This document shows positions 51,733 through 61,407 of a stretch of 64,000 nt of DNA, in pieces. The notes beneath the pieces were generated by a model that did no database searches, was not told the DNA's origin, and saw only the letters and a list, made by a program, of their open reading frames with translations. Origin of the DNA: Conchiformibius sp. GTDB lineage: Bacteria; Pseudomonadota; Gammaproteobacteria; Burkholderiales; Neisseriaceae. Position 1 is the first letter of the stretch. Each line of letters begins with the position of its first letter. Both the position numbers and the translations under genes were made by a program. Where the stretch lies: NCBI GenBank assembly GCA_029984035.1, contig JASBYJ010000001.1:248001-312000 (forward strand), written 5' to 3'.

Positions 51733-52374
51733 ATGGCGAATATGGCAGGAAACAATGGCGGTATCGTTAAAGCCATTAAAAAGTATTTGATTGCGGGCGT
51801 ATTGGTATGGCTGCCGATTACCGTAACCATTTGGGTATTCGGCTACATTATTTCCGCAACCGACCGTTTGAGCAGGCTGATTCCCGCAAAATGGCAGCCC
51901 GTCAATTATTTGGGCTTTGATATTCCCGGTTTGGGTTTTGCAATAGCCGTTGCCGTGTTGCTGATTACGGGCGTGTTTGCGGCTAACGTGTTCGGACGCA
52001 AAATTTTGGAAGGTTGGGATTCGCTATTGGGTAGAATCCCGATTGTCAAATCGATTTACTCCGGAGTAAAAAAGGTTTCCGAATCACTGCTCTCCGACAA
52101 CAGCCGTTCGTTTAAAACGCCCGTTTTAGTACCTTTTCCGCAAAGCAATATTTGGACAATCGCTTTTATTTCAGGCAGCCTGCCCCAAGCGGTGGTGGAC
52201 GGTTTGCCCGATGAAGACTATGTGTCCGTGTATGTGCCGACCACGCCGAACCCGACCGGCGGCTATTATATTATGGTGCGCCGCAGCGATGTGCGCGAAC
52301 TGGATATGAGTGTAGATGATGCTTTGAAATACATTATTTCACTGGGTATGGTGATGCCGGAAACTGACTGGTAA
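51733..52374 (+). CDS. DUF502 membrane protein
   Basis: 213 residues. Two membrane helices (AGVLVWLPITVTIWVFGYII and GLGFAIAVAVLLITGVFAANVFG) and the DUF502 motifs GRIPIVKSIYSGVKKVSESL and NPTGGYYIMV. Function unknown. In Neisseria this gene normally lies directly before aspS; here an acyltransferase gene separates them. Start at 51733 is chosen among near ATGs; RBS weak. Confidence 0.88.
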   Translation: MANMAGNNGGIVKAIKKYLIAGVLVWLPITVTIWVFGYIISATDRLSRLIPAKWQPVNYLGFDIPGLGFAIAVAVLLITGVFAANVFGRKILEGWDSLLGRIPIVKSIYSGVKKVSESLLSDNSRSFKTPVLVPFPQSNIWTIAFISGSLPQAVVDGLPDEDYVSVYVPTTPNPTGGYYIMVRRSDVRELDMSVDDALKYIISLGMVMPETDW

Positions 52375-52428
52375 AGCAAGATTGAATGTTTCGGTCACTT
52401 TAATAAGTTAAAGTTTATGGAGGCATTA

Positions 52429-53526
52429 ATGAATAATAGAATTGCTTATCTTGATGGTGTACGGGGATTGGCTATTTTATTGGTTGTTCTATTTCATACC
52501 TATGCTATACATCCTGAAATGCCATATAGTGATCAATTCTTTGAAATATGGTTATTTAAATATGGATGGATAGGCGTTGAACTATTTTTCTTATTGTCAG
52601 GTTTTGTTATTTTAATGACATTGGAGAGAAGTAAATCTTTTTATGAATTTATCTTTAAAAGATGGCTGAGGCTATTTCCTGCCATGTTGTTAGTATGTAT
52701 TTTTTTGTATGCAACTGCTGGTTTTTTTCCTGAAAGATACGGAGGGCAACCTGAATTATCTTCTTTAGTCCCTAGTTTAACTTTTATTAATCCTTATATT
52801 TTAAATAAAATAATTCCCTATTCTTTCGTGAATTTAGAGGGATCTTTCTGGTCTTTATATGTTGAGGTAGCTTTTTATATAATTGTTGGTTTAATTTATT
52901 TTAAATATTCTAATAGAAATTGTTTGAAAACAATTTATGCTTTGTTGGCATGTCATTTTCTTGCGGTAATACTTGATTTATTAAATACATGGATGATAGA
53001 TTTAAGGCTTTTACGTAATATAGTAAAAATTACGAATGCTGTAGGGTTGCTTTATTTCGGTTGGTTTTCAATTGGGATGATGTTGTACCAATTTAGAGAA
53101 GAACATAAAAGATCGGTTAGAGTGTGGATATTTGTATTATTATTAATTAGTTCAATTATTACAGGATATATTACTAGAAATACACTAGATGCTATGGTGG
53201 CATTGTTTGTTATTACATTAATTTTCCCGCTTATTCTATGGAGCAAGGTGCTTCAAAGATGTTTGGAACAGCCATTTTGGATTTTTTTGGGTTTTATTAG
53301 TTATCCTTTGTATCTTATTCATGAGAGAACTATAGTATCAGCAACGGTAGCGTTGGCAAAAATATATCCAAGTATACCTCCTTATATTCTGCCAATTATT
53401 CCAGTAATTATTTTAGTCCTTATTAGTTGGGTAATAGCTAAATTTTTAGAAATTCCATTAAGAAATTTTCTGAAAGAGCAATTGATTAATTTTTTTCATA
53501 TGTATAGGAATAGGAAAGTAAAATAA
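52429..53526 (+). CDS. Acyltransferase family 3 (OafA-type) membrane protein
   Basis: 365 residues, ten or so helices. RIAYLDGVRGLAILLVVLFHTY carries the conserved R and catalytic His of acyltransferase 3, and GVELFFLLSGFVI follows. Such enzymes O-acetylate LPS/LOS, capsule or peptidoglycan. GGAGG lies 5 nt before the ATG at 52429. The gene is far more AT-rich than its neighbours and has no DUS, which points to horizontal gain. Its TAA overlaps the aspS ATG (TAATG). Confidence 0.92.
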   Translation: MNNRIAYLDGVRGLAILLVVLFHTYAIHPEMPYSDQFFEIWLFKYGWIGVELFFLLSGFVILMTLERSKSFYEFIFKRWLRLFPAMLLVCIFLYATAGFFPERYGGQPELSSLVPSLTFINPYILNKIIPYSFVNLEGSFWSLYVEVAFYIIVGLIYFKYSNRNCLKTIYALLACHFLAVILDLLNTWMIDLRLLRNIVKITNAVGLLYFGWFSIGMMLYQFREEHKRSVRVWIFVLLLISSIITGYITRNTLDAMVALFVITLIFPLILWSKVLQRCLEQPFWIFLGFISYPLYLIHERTIVSATVALAKIYPSIPPYILPIIPVIILVLISWVIAKFLEIPLRNFLKEQLINFFHMYRNRKVK

Positions 53527-55334
53527 TGCGTACCAACTACTGCGGTCTGATTGACGAACAGTACCTCGACCAAACCGTAACCGTCAAAGGCTGGGTGCAC
53601 CGCCGCCGCGACCACGGCGGAGTGATTTTTATTGACCTGCGCGACCGCGAAGGCACGGTGCAAGTGGTGATTGACCCCGACACCCCCGAAGCCTTTGCCG
53701 CCGCCGATGCCTCGCGCAGCGAATTTGTGTTGAGCATCACCGGCCGCGTGCGCCGCCGTCCCGAAGGCACGGAAAACCCGAAAATGGTGTCCGGCAAAAT
53801 TGAAATTCTGGGCAAAGAAATTGAAGTTTTAAACGCCGCCGCCACCCCGCCCTTCCCGATTGACGAAGAAAACATCAGCGAAAACGTGCGCTTAACCCAC
53901 CGCGTGATGGATTTGCGCCGTCCGCAAATGCAGCACAATCTGCGCCTGCGCTACCAAGTGGCGATGGGTGTGCGCCGTTATCTGGACGCGCAGGGCTTTA
54001 TTGACATTGAAACCCCCGTGCTGACCCGTTCCACCCCCGAAGGTGCGCGGGATTATCTCGTCCCCAGCCGCGTCCACCCCGGCGAATTTTTCGCGCTGCC
54101 GCAGTCGCCGCAGTTGTTCAAACAACTGCTGATGGTGGCGGGTTTTGACCGTTACTATCAGATTACCAAATGTTTCCGCGATGAAGATTTGCGTGCCGAC
54201 CGCCAGCCCGAATTCACCCAGATTGACTTGGAAACGTCTTTCTTGGGCGAAAACGAAATTATGGACATCACCGAAGGCATGGCGAAACAGGTGTTTCAAG
54301 ACGCTTTGGGCGTGGATTTGGGCGAGTTTCCGCGCATGCCGTTCCGCGAAGCCATGTTCCGCTATGGCTCGGACAAGCCCGATTTGCGCGTAAGCCTGCA
54401 ATTTACCGAACTGACCGATGTGATGAAAAGCGAGGAATTTAAGGTGTTCCGCGCGGCGGCGGATTTGAAAGACGGGCGCGTGGTCGCCTTGCGCGTGCCG
54501 AAAGGCGCGAAACTCAGCCGCAAAGATATTGACGAATATACCAAATTTGTCGGCATTTACGGCGCGAAAGGTTTGGCGTACATCAAGGTAAACGATGTGT
54601 CCAACATCAGCAACGGCGAGGATAGCGGTTTGCAGTCGCCGATTGTGAAATTCCTGTCCGAAGGCTGCCTGAAAACCATTATCGAGCGCACGGGCGCGGA
54701 AAACGGCGATTTGATTTTCTTCGGCGCGGACAAGGCGAAAACCGTCAATGAAGCCATCGGCGCGTTGAGGGTGAAAATCGGCCACGAACACGGCACGGCG
54801 GATGGTTATTTTGTCGATGAATGGAAACCGCTTTGGGTGGTGGATTTCCCGATGTTTGAATACGATGAGGAAAACCAACGCTTTGCGGCGATGCACCACC
54901 CGTTTACTTCGCCGAAACAGGGTCATGAGGATTTGATGGAAAGCGACCCCGAAAACTGTCTTGCCCGCGCCTACGATATGGTGTTGAACGGTTGGGAAAT
55001 CGGCGGCGGCTCAATCCGTATCCACCGCGCCGACATTCAGGAAAAAGTGTTTGCCGCGCTGAACATCACGCCCGAAGAGCAACAGGAAAAATTCGGTTTC
55101 CTGCTGGACAATCTGAAATACGGTGCGCCGCCGCACGGCGGTTTGGCGTTCGGCCTCGACCGTTTGGTCACGCTGATGGCGGGCGCGGAGTCGATTCGCG
55201 ATGTGATTGCCTTCCCGAAAACGCAACGCGCCCAATGTCTGCTCACCAACGCGCCGAATGCGGTGGACGACAAGCAGTTGCGCGAACTGGGTTTGCGTTT
55301 GCGCCAAAAAGCGGCGGAAAGCAAAGAAGCGTAA
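53526..55334 (+). CDS. aspS: Aspartyl-tRNA synthetase
   Basis: 602 residues, bacterial type. An OB-fold anticodon domain (VTVKGWVHRRRDHGGVIFIDLRD), the class II motif 2 (FRDEDLRADRQPEFTQIDLE), the GAD insertion domain and motif 3 (GGLAFGLDRLVTLMAG) are present. MRTNYCGLIDEQ is the family start. The codon use is strikingly GC-rich, in contrast with the AT-rich gene it touches. The ribosome site (AGGAAAG) lies inside that gene. Confidence 0.97.
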   Translation: MRTNYCGLIDEQYLDQTVTVKGWVHRRRDHGGVIFIDLRDREGTVQVVIDPDTPEAFAAADASRSEFVLSITGRVRRRPEGTENPKMVSGKIEILGKEIEVLNAAATPPFPIDEENISENVRLTHRVMDLRRPQMQHNLRLRYQVAMGVRRYLDAQGFIDIETPVLTRSTPEGARDYLVPSRVHPGEFFALPQSPQLFKQLLMVAGFDRYYQITKCFRDEDLRADRQPEFTQIDLETSFLGENEIMDITEGMAKQVFQDALGVDLGEFPRMPFREAMFRYGSDKPDLRVSLQFTELTDVMKSEEFKVFRAAADLKDGRVVALRVPKGAKLSRKDIDEYTKFVGIYGAKGLAYIKVNDVSNISNGEDSGLQSPIVKFLSEGCLKTIIERTGAENGDLIFFGADKAKTVNEAIGALRVKIGHEHGTADGYFVDEWKPLWVVDFPMFEYDEENQRFAAMHHPFTSPKQGHEDLMESDPENCLARAYDMVLNGWEIGGGSIRIHRADIQEKVFAALNITPEEQQEKFGFLLDNLKYGAPPHGGLAFGLDRLVTLMAGAESIRDVIAFPKTQRAQCLLTNAPNAVDDKQLRELGLRLRQKAAESKEA

Positions 55335-55340
55335 CCGTTG

Positions 55341-55375
55341 CCCGATACTTCAAGGAGTTGGAGTATCGGGTTTTT
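55341..55375 (+). terminator. aspS terminator
   Basis: CCCGATACT (55341-55349) and AGTATCGGG (55362-55370) followed by TTTTT. Not DUS-based. After it, 250 bp to plsC hold only a DUS pair near 55586-55613. Confidence 0.9.
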
Positions 55376-55627
55376 GCATAATAGTCTGCGTCTTGTTTGG
55401 TTCGTGCGGATAACCGATAGGTTGTGGTTTGATGCAATCGTATCAACCGTATTGACGGCAAACAGACAATTCTGTTTTTGTTATTGTTTCCATGAGTGGG
55501 TATAGTGCGATTGATAGAGCATTGGGATTGTTCGGACAATACTTTTAGGTGTGTTTTTTATAACAGATGATTGAATATGCGTCGGCTGCCTGAAAAAGCG
55601 TTCAGGCAGCCTTGATGGGAAGGATGT

Positions 55628-56410
55628 ATGAAAACGAATTGGTTTGTACGGATGCTCCGTCTGGCAGCTTTACTGTCTTGGTTGTTTTCCACTGCATGGC
55701 AGCTGCGTAAACTCGACGGGAACGACAAAATGTTTCGGGAGCAGTTGTTGAAACGTTTAAGCGGGGACTGTCTTAAAGCGGTTAATTTACGTATTGAGTT
55801 GCAGAATCCGCTGCCTGAGAACCATAGCGATAAGGGTTTGTTGGTGGTGTCCAACCATGTGTCGTGGTTGGATGCGCCTGTGGTTATGGCACTTTGCCCT
55901 TCGGGTTTTATTGCGATGCAGGAGTTGCAAAGTTGGCCGGTTATCGGAAAAATGGTGGCAGGAGTAGGTACGGTCTTTATCGACCGCAGCAATCGTAAAG
56001 CGGTAGATCCGATTAATGAAGCGATTGTAGCGAAATTGGCCGAAGGTTCGAATGTGTGTTTTTTCCCCGAAGCACGTACTTCTTTGGGTAACGGGGTATT
56101 GCCTTTGAAGGCGGCGTTGTTTCAATCGGCATTGGATGGCGGTGCGGATATTCAGATATTGGCTTTACGTTATTATGTCGATGGCAAGCGTACCGAAGAA
56201 GTATCTTTTGCGGATATCGGCTTGCTGAAATCATTGTGGCGCGTGGTGTCGTTATCCGAAATTGTGGTGAAAGTGGATTGTGCGCCAATCTTAAAAAGAG
56301 TTTCTTGGCCTGCGGATACCGACCGTTTTGCGGTTAAAGAAAAGGTGGAAGTTTATTTGAATGAAAAAGTGTTGTCGGACAGTCCTAATCCGCAGCGTTT
56401 GTTGCCTTAA
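55628..56410 (+). CDS. Lysophospholipid acyltransferase (PlsC family)
   Basis: 260 residues. The HX4D motif is in VVSNHVSWLDAPV (about 75-85), and the substrate motif FFPEARTSLG about 135. One N-terminal hydrophobic helix. Converts lysophosphatidate to phosphatidate at the inner membrane; Neisseria has more than one such enzyme, so the exact paralogue is not assigned. AAGGATG before the start. Confidence 0.9.
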   Translation: MKTNWFVRMLRLAALLSWLFSTAWQLRKLDGNDKMFREQLLKRLSGDCLKAVNLRIELQNPLPENHSDKGLLVVSNHVSWLDAPVVMALCPSGFIAMQELQSWPVIGKMVAGVGTVFIDRSNRKAVDPINEAIVAKLAEGSNVCFFPEARTSLGNGVLPLKAALFQSALDGGADIQILALRYYVDGKRTEEVSFADIGLLKSLWRVVSLSEIVVKVDCAPILKRVSWPADTDRFAVKEKVEVYLNEKVLSDSPNPQRLLP

Positions 56411-56630
56411 ACGATGGATGCTGCTATTTAAGTACCTTGTATTTTTTAAATATTTATCTGTCCTAATGTGATGATTCTGCATTTTTTGCGATGGGACGGG
56501 TATTTGTTTTTATTACTTCTTTGAAAAGCAATGAATTGGTGTGAATATCGGGTTATGTTGCCGCAGAAACGGATGATGTCGCAATATGAACGGGATGCAG
56601 CACCGATTGATGGAATACTGATTGATAAAT

Positions 56631-57665
56631 ATGCATATTTCTGATTTTGATTTTGAGCTTCCCGAACGTTTGATTGCACAGCATCCGCCCGAAGTAAGGG
56701 GTAGCAGCCGTCTGCTGGTTGCTTTGCCTGAACGGGAGATAACGGATACGCAATTTTCTGCCTTGCCTGATTATGTCGCACCAGGCGATGTACTGGTGTT
56801 TAATAATACAAAGGTAATGAAGGCGCGTTTATTCGGCAGTAAAGCAAGCGGCGGCAAAATTGAAGCTTTGGTGGAAAGAGTGTTGGATAAACACACTGCA
56901 TTGGCTCATATCCGTTCGTCTAAGTCGCCCAAGGTGGGTACCAAACTGCATTTTGAAGGAAATATCGAAGCGGAGATGATTGAGCGCCGGGGGGAGTTGT
57001 TTTGCCTGCGCTTTTCAGGCAGCCTGAATGTTTATGAACTGTTGGAGCGGTATGGTAAGCTGCCATTGCCTCCTTATATTGAACGTGCGGCAGATGCTGA
57101 AGATGATGTTCGGTATCAAACGGTTTATGCCAAATACCAGGGGGCGGTGGCTGCACCTACGGCAGGCTTGCATTTTACCGGTGATTTATTGGATAAGTTG
57201 CGTGCCAAAGGCGTTTTGTTTGCCGAAGTAACGCTGCATGTAGGGGCGGGAACATTCCAACCTGTGCGTACGGATAATATCGAGGAACACAGAATGCACG
57301 CCGAATGGTTTGATGTACCTGCCGAAACGGTGGACATGATTCAGGCAGCCAAGCAGCGCGGCAATCGTGTATGGTCGGTGGGGACCACGTCTCTGCGTGC
57401 GATTGAGTCTGCTGCGGTTTCAGGCTGCCTGAAAGCAGGACAGGGGGATACGGACATTTTTATTACGCCGGGTTATCAATTTAAGGTAATTGACCGGTTG
57501 ATTACTAATTTTCATTTGCCTAAATCCACATTATTGATGTTGGTATCCGCTTTTTCGGGGTGCGGGCATATTCGTGATGTGTATCGCCATGCGCTAGGGG
57601 AGGAATATCGTTTTTTCAGTTATGGCGATGCTATGTTGTTGGGACTGTCGGATTGGGACGGCTAG
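56631..57665 (+). CDS. queA: S-adenosylmethionine:tRNA ribosyltransferase-isomerase
   Basis: 344 residues. Turns preQ1-modified tRNA into epoxyqueuosine-tRNA. FDFELPERLIAQHPPEVRGSSRLLV is the start signature; PTAGLHFT and GTFQPVRTDNIEEHRMHAEW are core motifs; TNFHLPKSTLLMLVSAF lies near the end. I chose the ATG at 56631 over a TTG at 56622. It contains a complete palindromic DUS in frame at 57419. It complements the riboswitch-controlled precursor importer at 12.4-13.1 kb. Confidence 0.96.
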   Translation: MHISDFDFELPERLIAQHPPEVRGSSRLLVALPEREITDTQFSALPDYVAPGDVLVFNNTKVMKARLFGSKASGGKIEALVERVLDKHTALAHIRSSKSPKVGTKLHFEGNIEAEMIERRGELFCLRFSGSLNVYELLERYGKLPLPPYIERAADAEDDVRYQTVYAKYQGAVAAPTAGLHFTGDLLDKLRAKGVLFAEVTLHVGAGTFQPVRTDNIEEHRMHAEWFDVPAETVDMIQAAKQRGNRVWSVGTTSLRAIESAAVSGCLKAGQGDTDIFITPGYQFKVIDRLITNFHLPKSTLLMLVSAFSGCGHIRDVYRHALGEEYRFFSYGDAMLLGLSDWDG

Positions 57666-58082
57666 AGTGTTTTAAAAGAATGTATGGAAGCCGGCTGAGA
57701 AGTTTTACTCGTCTGTCATAAAGAATATGCAAGAAATCATAATGAATTAAGATGTTTAATGATGAACAAGGCTGTCTGAAACGTTTTTGAAGTGTTTCAG
57801 GCAGCCTTGTTTTCGATAGCTGCTGGAAATAAAAAAACAGTATTGTGCCTATGATTGTTTCTGTGAGAGAAACACGGGAATATTGATGCTTACGATATTT
57901 TCTCTGTTGTATGTTTGCCGGCTGTTGTGGCGGAAGCATATCTTAATCAGGCGTAATGGTTTGAAAATAAACGGTTCATCATTGCTCAGGATTTTTGCAA
58001 CGTAGCGAGTTCGGATGGCACTTGTTTATACGGAATAAGGCAATTGTTTTCAGAGCATGAGTTGAAAAACAGATTAATTGAT
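57666..58082. other. Gap between queA and greB
   Basis: 417 bp between two genes that converge. Holds one 16-bp hairpin (57767-57809) and nothing else recognised. Confidence 0.6.
57767..57809. terminator. queA terminator, variant DUS hairpin
   Basis: CAAGGCTGTCTGAAAC (57767-57782) and GTTTCAGGCAGCCTTG (57794-57809), one G-T wobble, then TTTTC. The left arm has the variant GGCTGTCTGAA. Confidence 0.8.
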
Positions 58083-58574
58083 TCAGTCTATTTTCAAATA
58101 GGCAACTTCCAGAATCTCGATTGCTTCGCGCCCTTCGGGAGTGTTGAGAAATACGGTGTCGCCTTCGCGCGCTTTCATCAGGCAGCGGGCCAGCGGGGAT
58201 TTCCATGAGATTTTATTGTTTGACGGGTCGATTTCGTCTTCGCCTACAATGCGCACGGTTTGTTCTTCGCCTCCTGCCCGTTCGATGGTGACTGTGGCGG
58301 AAAAAAAGATTTGGTCGCAATCGCCGCGCAATTCGGGATCAACTACAACGGCATGTTGCAGGCGGTTGCTTAAGAAACGGATGCGGCGGTCGATTTCGCG
58401 CATTCTGCGTTTGCCGTAAAGATAATCGCCGTTTTCGCTTCTGTCGCCGTTGCTTGCTGCCCAATTAACGACTTGTACGATTTCGGGGCGTTCTTTGTTG
58501 ACCAGCAGATAAAGTTCGTTTTGCATGGCTTGTTGGCCTGCTGGGGTCATGTAGTATTTGGGTGTGTCGGTCAT
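58083..58574 (-). CDS. greB: Transcription elongation factor GreB
   Basis: 163 residues. N-terminal coiled coil with the acidic tip GDRSENGDYLYGKRRMREIDRR, then an FKBP-like domain ending VFLNTPEGREAIEILEVAY. Frees backtracked RNA polymerase. R/K-rich linker and the YLYGKRRM motif favour GreB over GreA. The ATG at 58574 follows the family start (MTDTPKYYMTPAGQQAM). Confidence 0.94.
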   Translation of the reverse strand: MTDTPKYYMTPAGQQAMQNELYLLVNKERPEIVQVVNWAASNGDRSENGDYLYGKRRMREIDRRIRFLSNRLQHAVVVDPELRGDCDQIFFSATVTIERAGGEEQTVRIVGEDEIDPSNNKISWKSPLARCLMKAREGDTVFLNTPEGREAIEILEVAYLKID

Positions 58575-58583
58575 AGGCGGTAT

Positions 58584-58609
58584 GGCTGCCTGAAGGCTTT
58601 CAGGCAGCC
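58584..58609 (-). terminator. Terminator of the M14 peptidase gene
   Basis: GGCTGCCTGAA (58584-58594) and TTCAGGCAGCC (58599-58609), between the peptidase stop and the greB start. Confidence 0.8.
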
Positions 58610-58615
58610 TGTCGA

Positions 58616-59749
58616 TTAATCGGAGTGCAGTTTGCGGCAAACGGCAAGTAGCGGATTTAAAATGCTTTCGCCTAAACGCAGCGAGCGTTGCCCGTTCCAG
58701 CCGAAATCATCATCGGGAAGATTGTCGTTGTCTTTAAAAGGCATTTCCAGAGTGTAAGAGAGACAGCGGAAAGCATTGCCGACATAATTGCCTGCCATGC
58801 TCAAATCGGCTTGCAAGGGTTCGGATTTGGGATAGCCGTGCGTGTCTTGGAAATCCGGGGAGGCAGCCAGAAAGGCGGTTTTAAACAGTTCTTCCAATTT
58901 TGCCGTTTCTTCATTGTAGTTCGGTACGCCTTCGCTGCCTGCAACGAAAACGTAGGGTATGGCTTCATCGCCGTGTACGTCTAGGAAAATATCCACGCCT
59001 GTTTGGTGCATTTTTTCGCGCACATAATACACTTCGGGGCTGCGTTCTTTATCGGGATTGAGCCATTCGCGGTTGAGATTGGCGCCTGCGGCATTGGTGC
59101 GCAGATTGCCCAGTGCGGAGCCGTCGGGGTTCATATTAGGCACGATATAGAAGGTGGCTTTGTCCAATAGGGCGCGTGCGGTAGGGTCTTGATGGTCGAG
59201 CAGGCGTGAAAGCAGGCCTTCGACAAACCATTCCGCCATGGTTTCGCCGGGGTGTTGGCGGGCGATAACCCAGATTTTCAGGTCGCTTTCCACTTGGTGC
59301 CCGATGGTGAGCAGGTTGATGTCGCGTCCTTGTACGGTGCCGCCCAAGTCTTCGATTTGGCATAATCCGCTGCCTTGCGCCTCGCCGAGCAGATTGAGAT
59401 GCTGTTCGGAAGAGTAGGGCTCGAAATAGGCGTAATAGATGCTGTTGGCAAGCGGCGTGTGCTGAATGACGAGTTCGCCGTTTTCATAACGCGTGGGTAC
59501 GCGGAACCAGTTTTGCCGGTCGTAAGAAGCCACTGCCTGATAGCCGTCCCAGCCCAGCGGATAAGCGGCTTCGGCTGCGTTGTCAAAATGCATGGTGCAG
59601 GGCGTATAGGCCGCACCTTGCAGCCTGAAATAAAACCATTGTTTGAATTCGCTGGCATTGTCCGGCCGTAAAGACAGGCGGATGGCGGCAGGATTGCCGA
59701 TGTCGTGTACGGTAACCGAACCTCCGTCAAAACAAGTGCTGATTTTCAT
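58616..59749 (-). CDS. M14 zinc carboxypeptidase, cytosolic-carboxypeptidase-like
   Basis: 377 residues. An N-terminal beta-sandwich (about 1-115) is typical of bacterial CCP-like proteins. Zinc ligands lie in ARQHPGETMAEWF (His, Glu) and VDIFLDVHGDEAIPY (His). The catalytic Glu is probably in YTLEMPF. NMNPDGSALGN and NLNREW form substrate contacts. No signal peptide. Eukaryotic relatives remove glutamates; the bacterial substrate is unknown. ATG at 59749 has GGAGAG upstream; the frame to 59896 crosses the divergent promoter region. Confidence 0.9.
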   Translation of the reverse strand: MKISTCFDGGSVTVHDIGNPAAIRLSLRPDNASEFKQWFYFRLQGAAYTPCTMHFDNAAEAAYPLGWDGYQAVASYDRQNWFRVPTRYENGELVIQHTPLANSIYYAYFEPYSSEQHLNLLGEAQGSGLCQIEDLGGTVQGRDINLLTIGHQVESDLKIWVIARQHPGETMAEWFVEGLLSRLLDHQDPTARALLDKATFYIVPNMNPDGSALGNLRTNAAGANLNREWLNPDKERSPEVYYVREKMHQTGVDIFLDVHGDEAIPYVFVAGSEGVPNYNEETAKLEELFKTAFLAASPDFQDTHGYPKSEPLQADLSMAGNYVGNAFRCLSYTLEMPFKDNDNLPDDDFGWNGQRSLRLGESILNPLLAVCRKLHSD

Positions 59750-59849
59750 GGAACTCTCCAGTTTTTCGGTTGCAAGCGTTAGGGCGGGTATTATAGTGGA
59801 AATCGCTACAGTATAATGCCCGACTTTACACATTATGCTGCCTGAAATG

Positions 59850-61175
59850 ATGTCTGATTTGTTTGAAGGTGCGCCTTTGAGCGTGTCCCAACTCAATGCC
59901 GCCGCTAAAGATTTGTTGGAAAACCGTTTTGCCGGTGTGTGGGTGGGCGGTGAAATTTCGGGTTTAACCCGTGCCGCCAGCGGACATTACTATTTTTCGC
60001 TCAAAGATGCTTATGCACAGGTACGCTGTGCTTTGTTCAAACACACGGCCATGCGTTTGGCTCAACCTTTGCGCGAAGGTGCGCAGATTGAAGTGTGCGG
60101 GCGTATCGGCATTTACGAAGCGCGCGGAGATTTCCAAATCACCGTTCAGGAAGTGAGACAGGTGGGTTTGGGCGCATTGTTTGAACGCTACGAACGTTTG
60201 AAACGCCGCTTGGAAGCGGAAGGGCTGTTTGATAATGCCCTCAAAAAAAGGCTGCCTGAAAATCCGCAACGCGTAGGTGTCGTAACCAGTTTGGCAGCAG
60301 CGGCGCTGCGGGACGTACTCACCGCATTGCGCCGCCGTGCTCCGCAGATTGCGGTAACGGTTTATCCTGCTGCCGTACAGGGTGCAGGCAGCGTTCAGCA
60401 GTTGGCGGCAGCGATTACTGCCGCTTCCGAGCGCAATGAATGCGATGTGTTGATTGTGTGTCGCGGCGGCGGCAGCATGGAAGATTTGTGGTCGTTTAAC
60501 GAAGAGCCGGTTGTTCGGGCGATTGCCGCTTGTGTGTTGCCTGTGGTGTGCGGAGTGGGGCATGAAACGGATTTCACCCTTTCCGATTTCGCCGCCGATG
60601 TTCGCGCGCCGACACCGACTGCAGCAGCCGAATTGGTCAGCCCCGATAATCGGGTTTACCTGAAAAAAATCGCACAATACGGTAATTTGTTGCAATACCT
60701 GCTGCAACAATATTATCAGAATGCCGCCCAGAAAACCGATTTCTTAGCGCAACGCCTACATCATCCCAAGCAAAAATGGACTCAGCAACAGCAGCAACTC
60801 GATAAAGCCGCGCAGTGGTTTCAGGCAGCCTTTGCCGGGCAAATGCATACTAAACAGCAGCGCGTGGACTGGTTGGGCGCAGCTTTGTCCCGACAACGTC
60901 CCAATGTGCATGAAGCGCAACAACGTTTGGAGTATGCCGCCTGTGCATTATTTCAGGGCGCAACAGGCTGCCTGAACCATGCAGGACAACGTTTATCCAA
61001 GCAAGAGGCATTGTTGGAGGCCATATCACCCCAATCGGTTATGCAGAGAGGCTTTGCCGTAGTACGAAATCAAAAAGGGGAGGTTGTCCGCCGTGCAGGA
61101 GGTTTGCAAGCAGGGCAAAAATTGAACGTGTTGTTTGCAGAAGGCAGTAAAAATGTGCTGGTAGCGGAGGATTAG
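59850..61175 (+). CDS. xseA: Exodeoxyribonuclease VII large subunit
   Basis: 441 residues. An N-terminal OB fold (VWVGGEISGLTRAASGHYYFSLKD) and a catalytic domain (RVGVVTSLAAAALRDVLTALRRR, then CRGGGSMEDLWSFNEEPVVRAI and GHETDFTLSDFAADVRAPTPTAAAEL), followed by a long coiled coil. Degrades single-stranded DNA with XseB. I prefer the ATG at 59850 (MSDLFEG); those at 59835 and 59847 are open. The first, with its following codons, spells ATGCTGCCTGAA, one base from a DUS. Confidence 0.95.
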   Translation: MSDLFEGAPLSVSQLNAAAKDLLENRFAGVWVGGEISGLTRAASGHYYFSLKDAYAQVRCALFKHTAMRLAQPLREGAQIEVCGRIGIYEARGDFQITVQEVRQVGLGALFERYERLKRRLEAEGLFDNALKKRLPENPQRVGVVTSLAAAALRDVLTALRRRAPQIAVTVYPAAVQGAGSVQQLAAAITAASERNECDVLIVCRGGGSMEDLWSFNEEPVVRAIAACVLPVVCGVGHETDFTLSDFAADVRAPTPTAAAELVSPDNRVYLKKIAQYGNLLQYLLQQYYQNAAQKTDFLAQRLHHPKQKWTQQQQQLDKAAQWFQAAFAGQMHTKQQRVDWLGAALSRQRPNVHEAQQRLEYAACALFQGATGCLNHAGQRLSKQEALLEAISPQSVMQRGFAVVRNQKGEVVRRAGGLQAGQKLNVLFAEGSKNVLVAED

Positions 61176-61251
61176 AAGAATATGGTTTCTCAAGATGCAG
61201 TGATAGGGTAAGAGATGATATCAGGCAGCCTTTGGGTTGCTCTGAGTATTT

Positions 61252-61297
61252 AAGGCTGTATCCGAATGACGCGAAACGTGCATTCGAATACAGCCTT
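61252..61297. terminator. Terminator between xseA and ruvB
   Basis: AAGGCTGTATCCGAATG (61252-61268) and CATTCGAATACAGCCTT (61281-61297), 16 of 17 paired, between convergent genes. Confidence 0.8.
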
Positions 61298-61407
61298 TAT
61301 AATGGTCGCTAAATGATTGAATTTTTTACCATATTAAAATTGTTCGGCTTGTTCTTTTGAGTGAAAGGAAGTATTGATGCCGATTTCCGGTAGATGAATT
61401 CAGAGAA

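Noticed and set aside
53892..54926. 344-codon open frame antisense to aspS
   Set aside because: Same cause as for katA; the protein has low-complexity repeats of H, A and R and no start signals.
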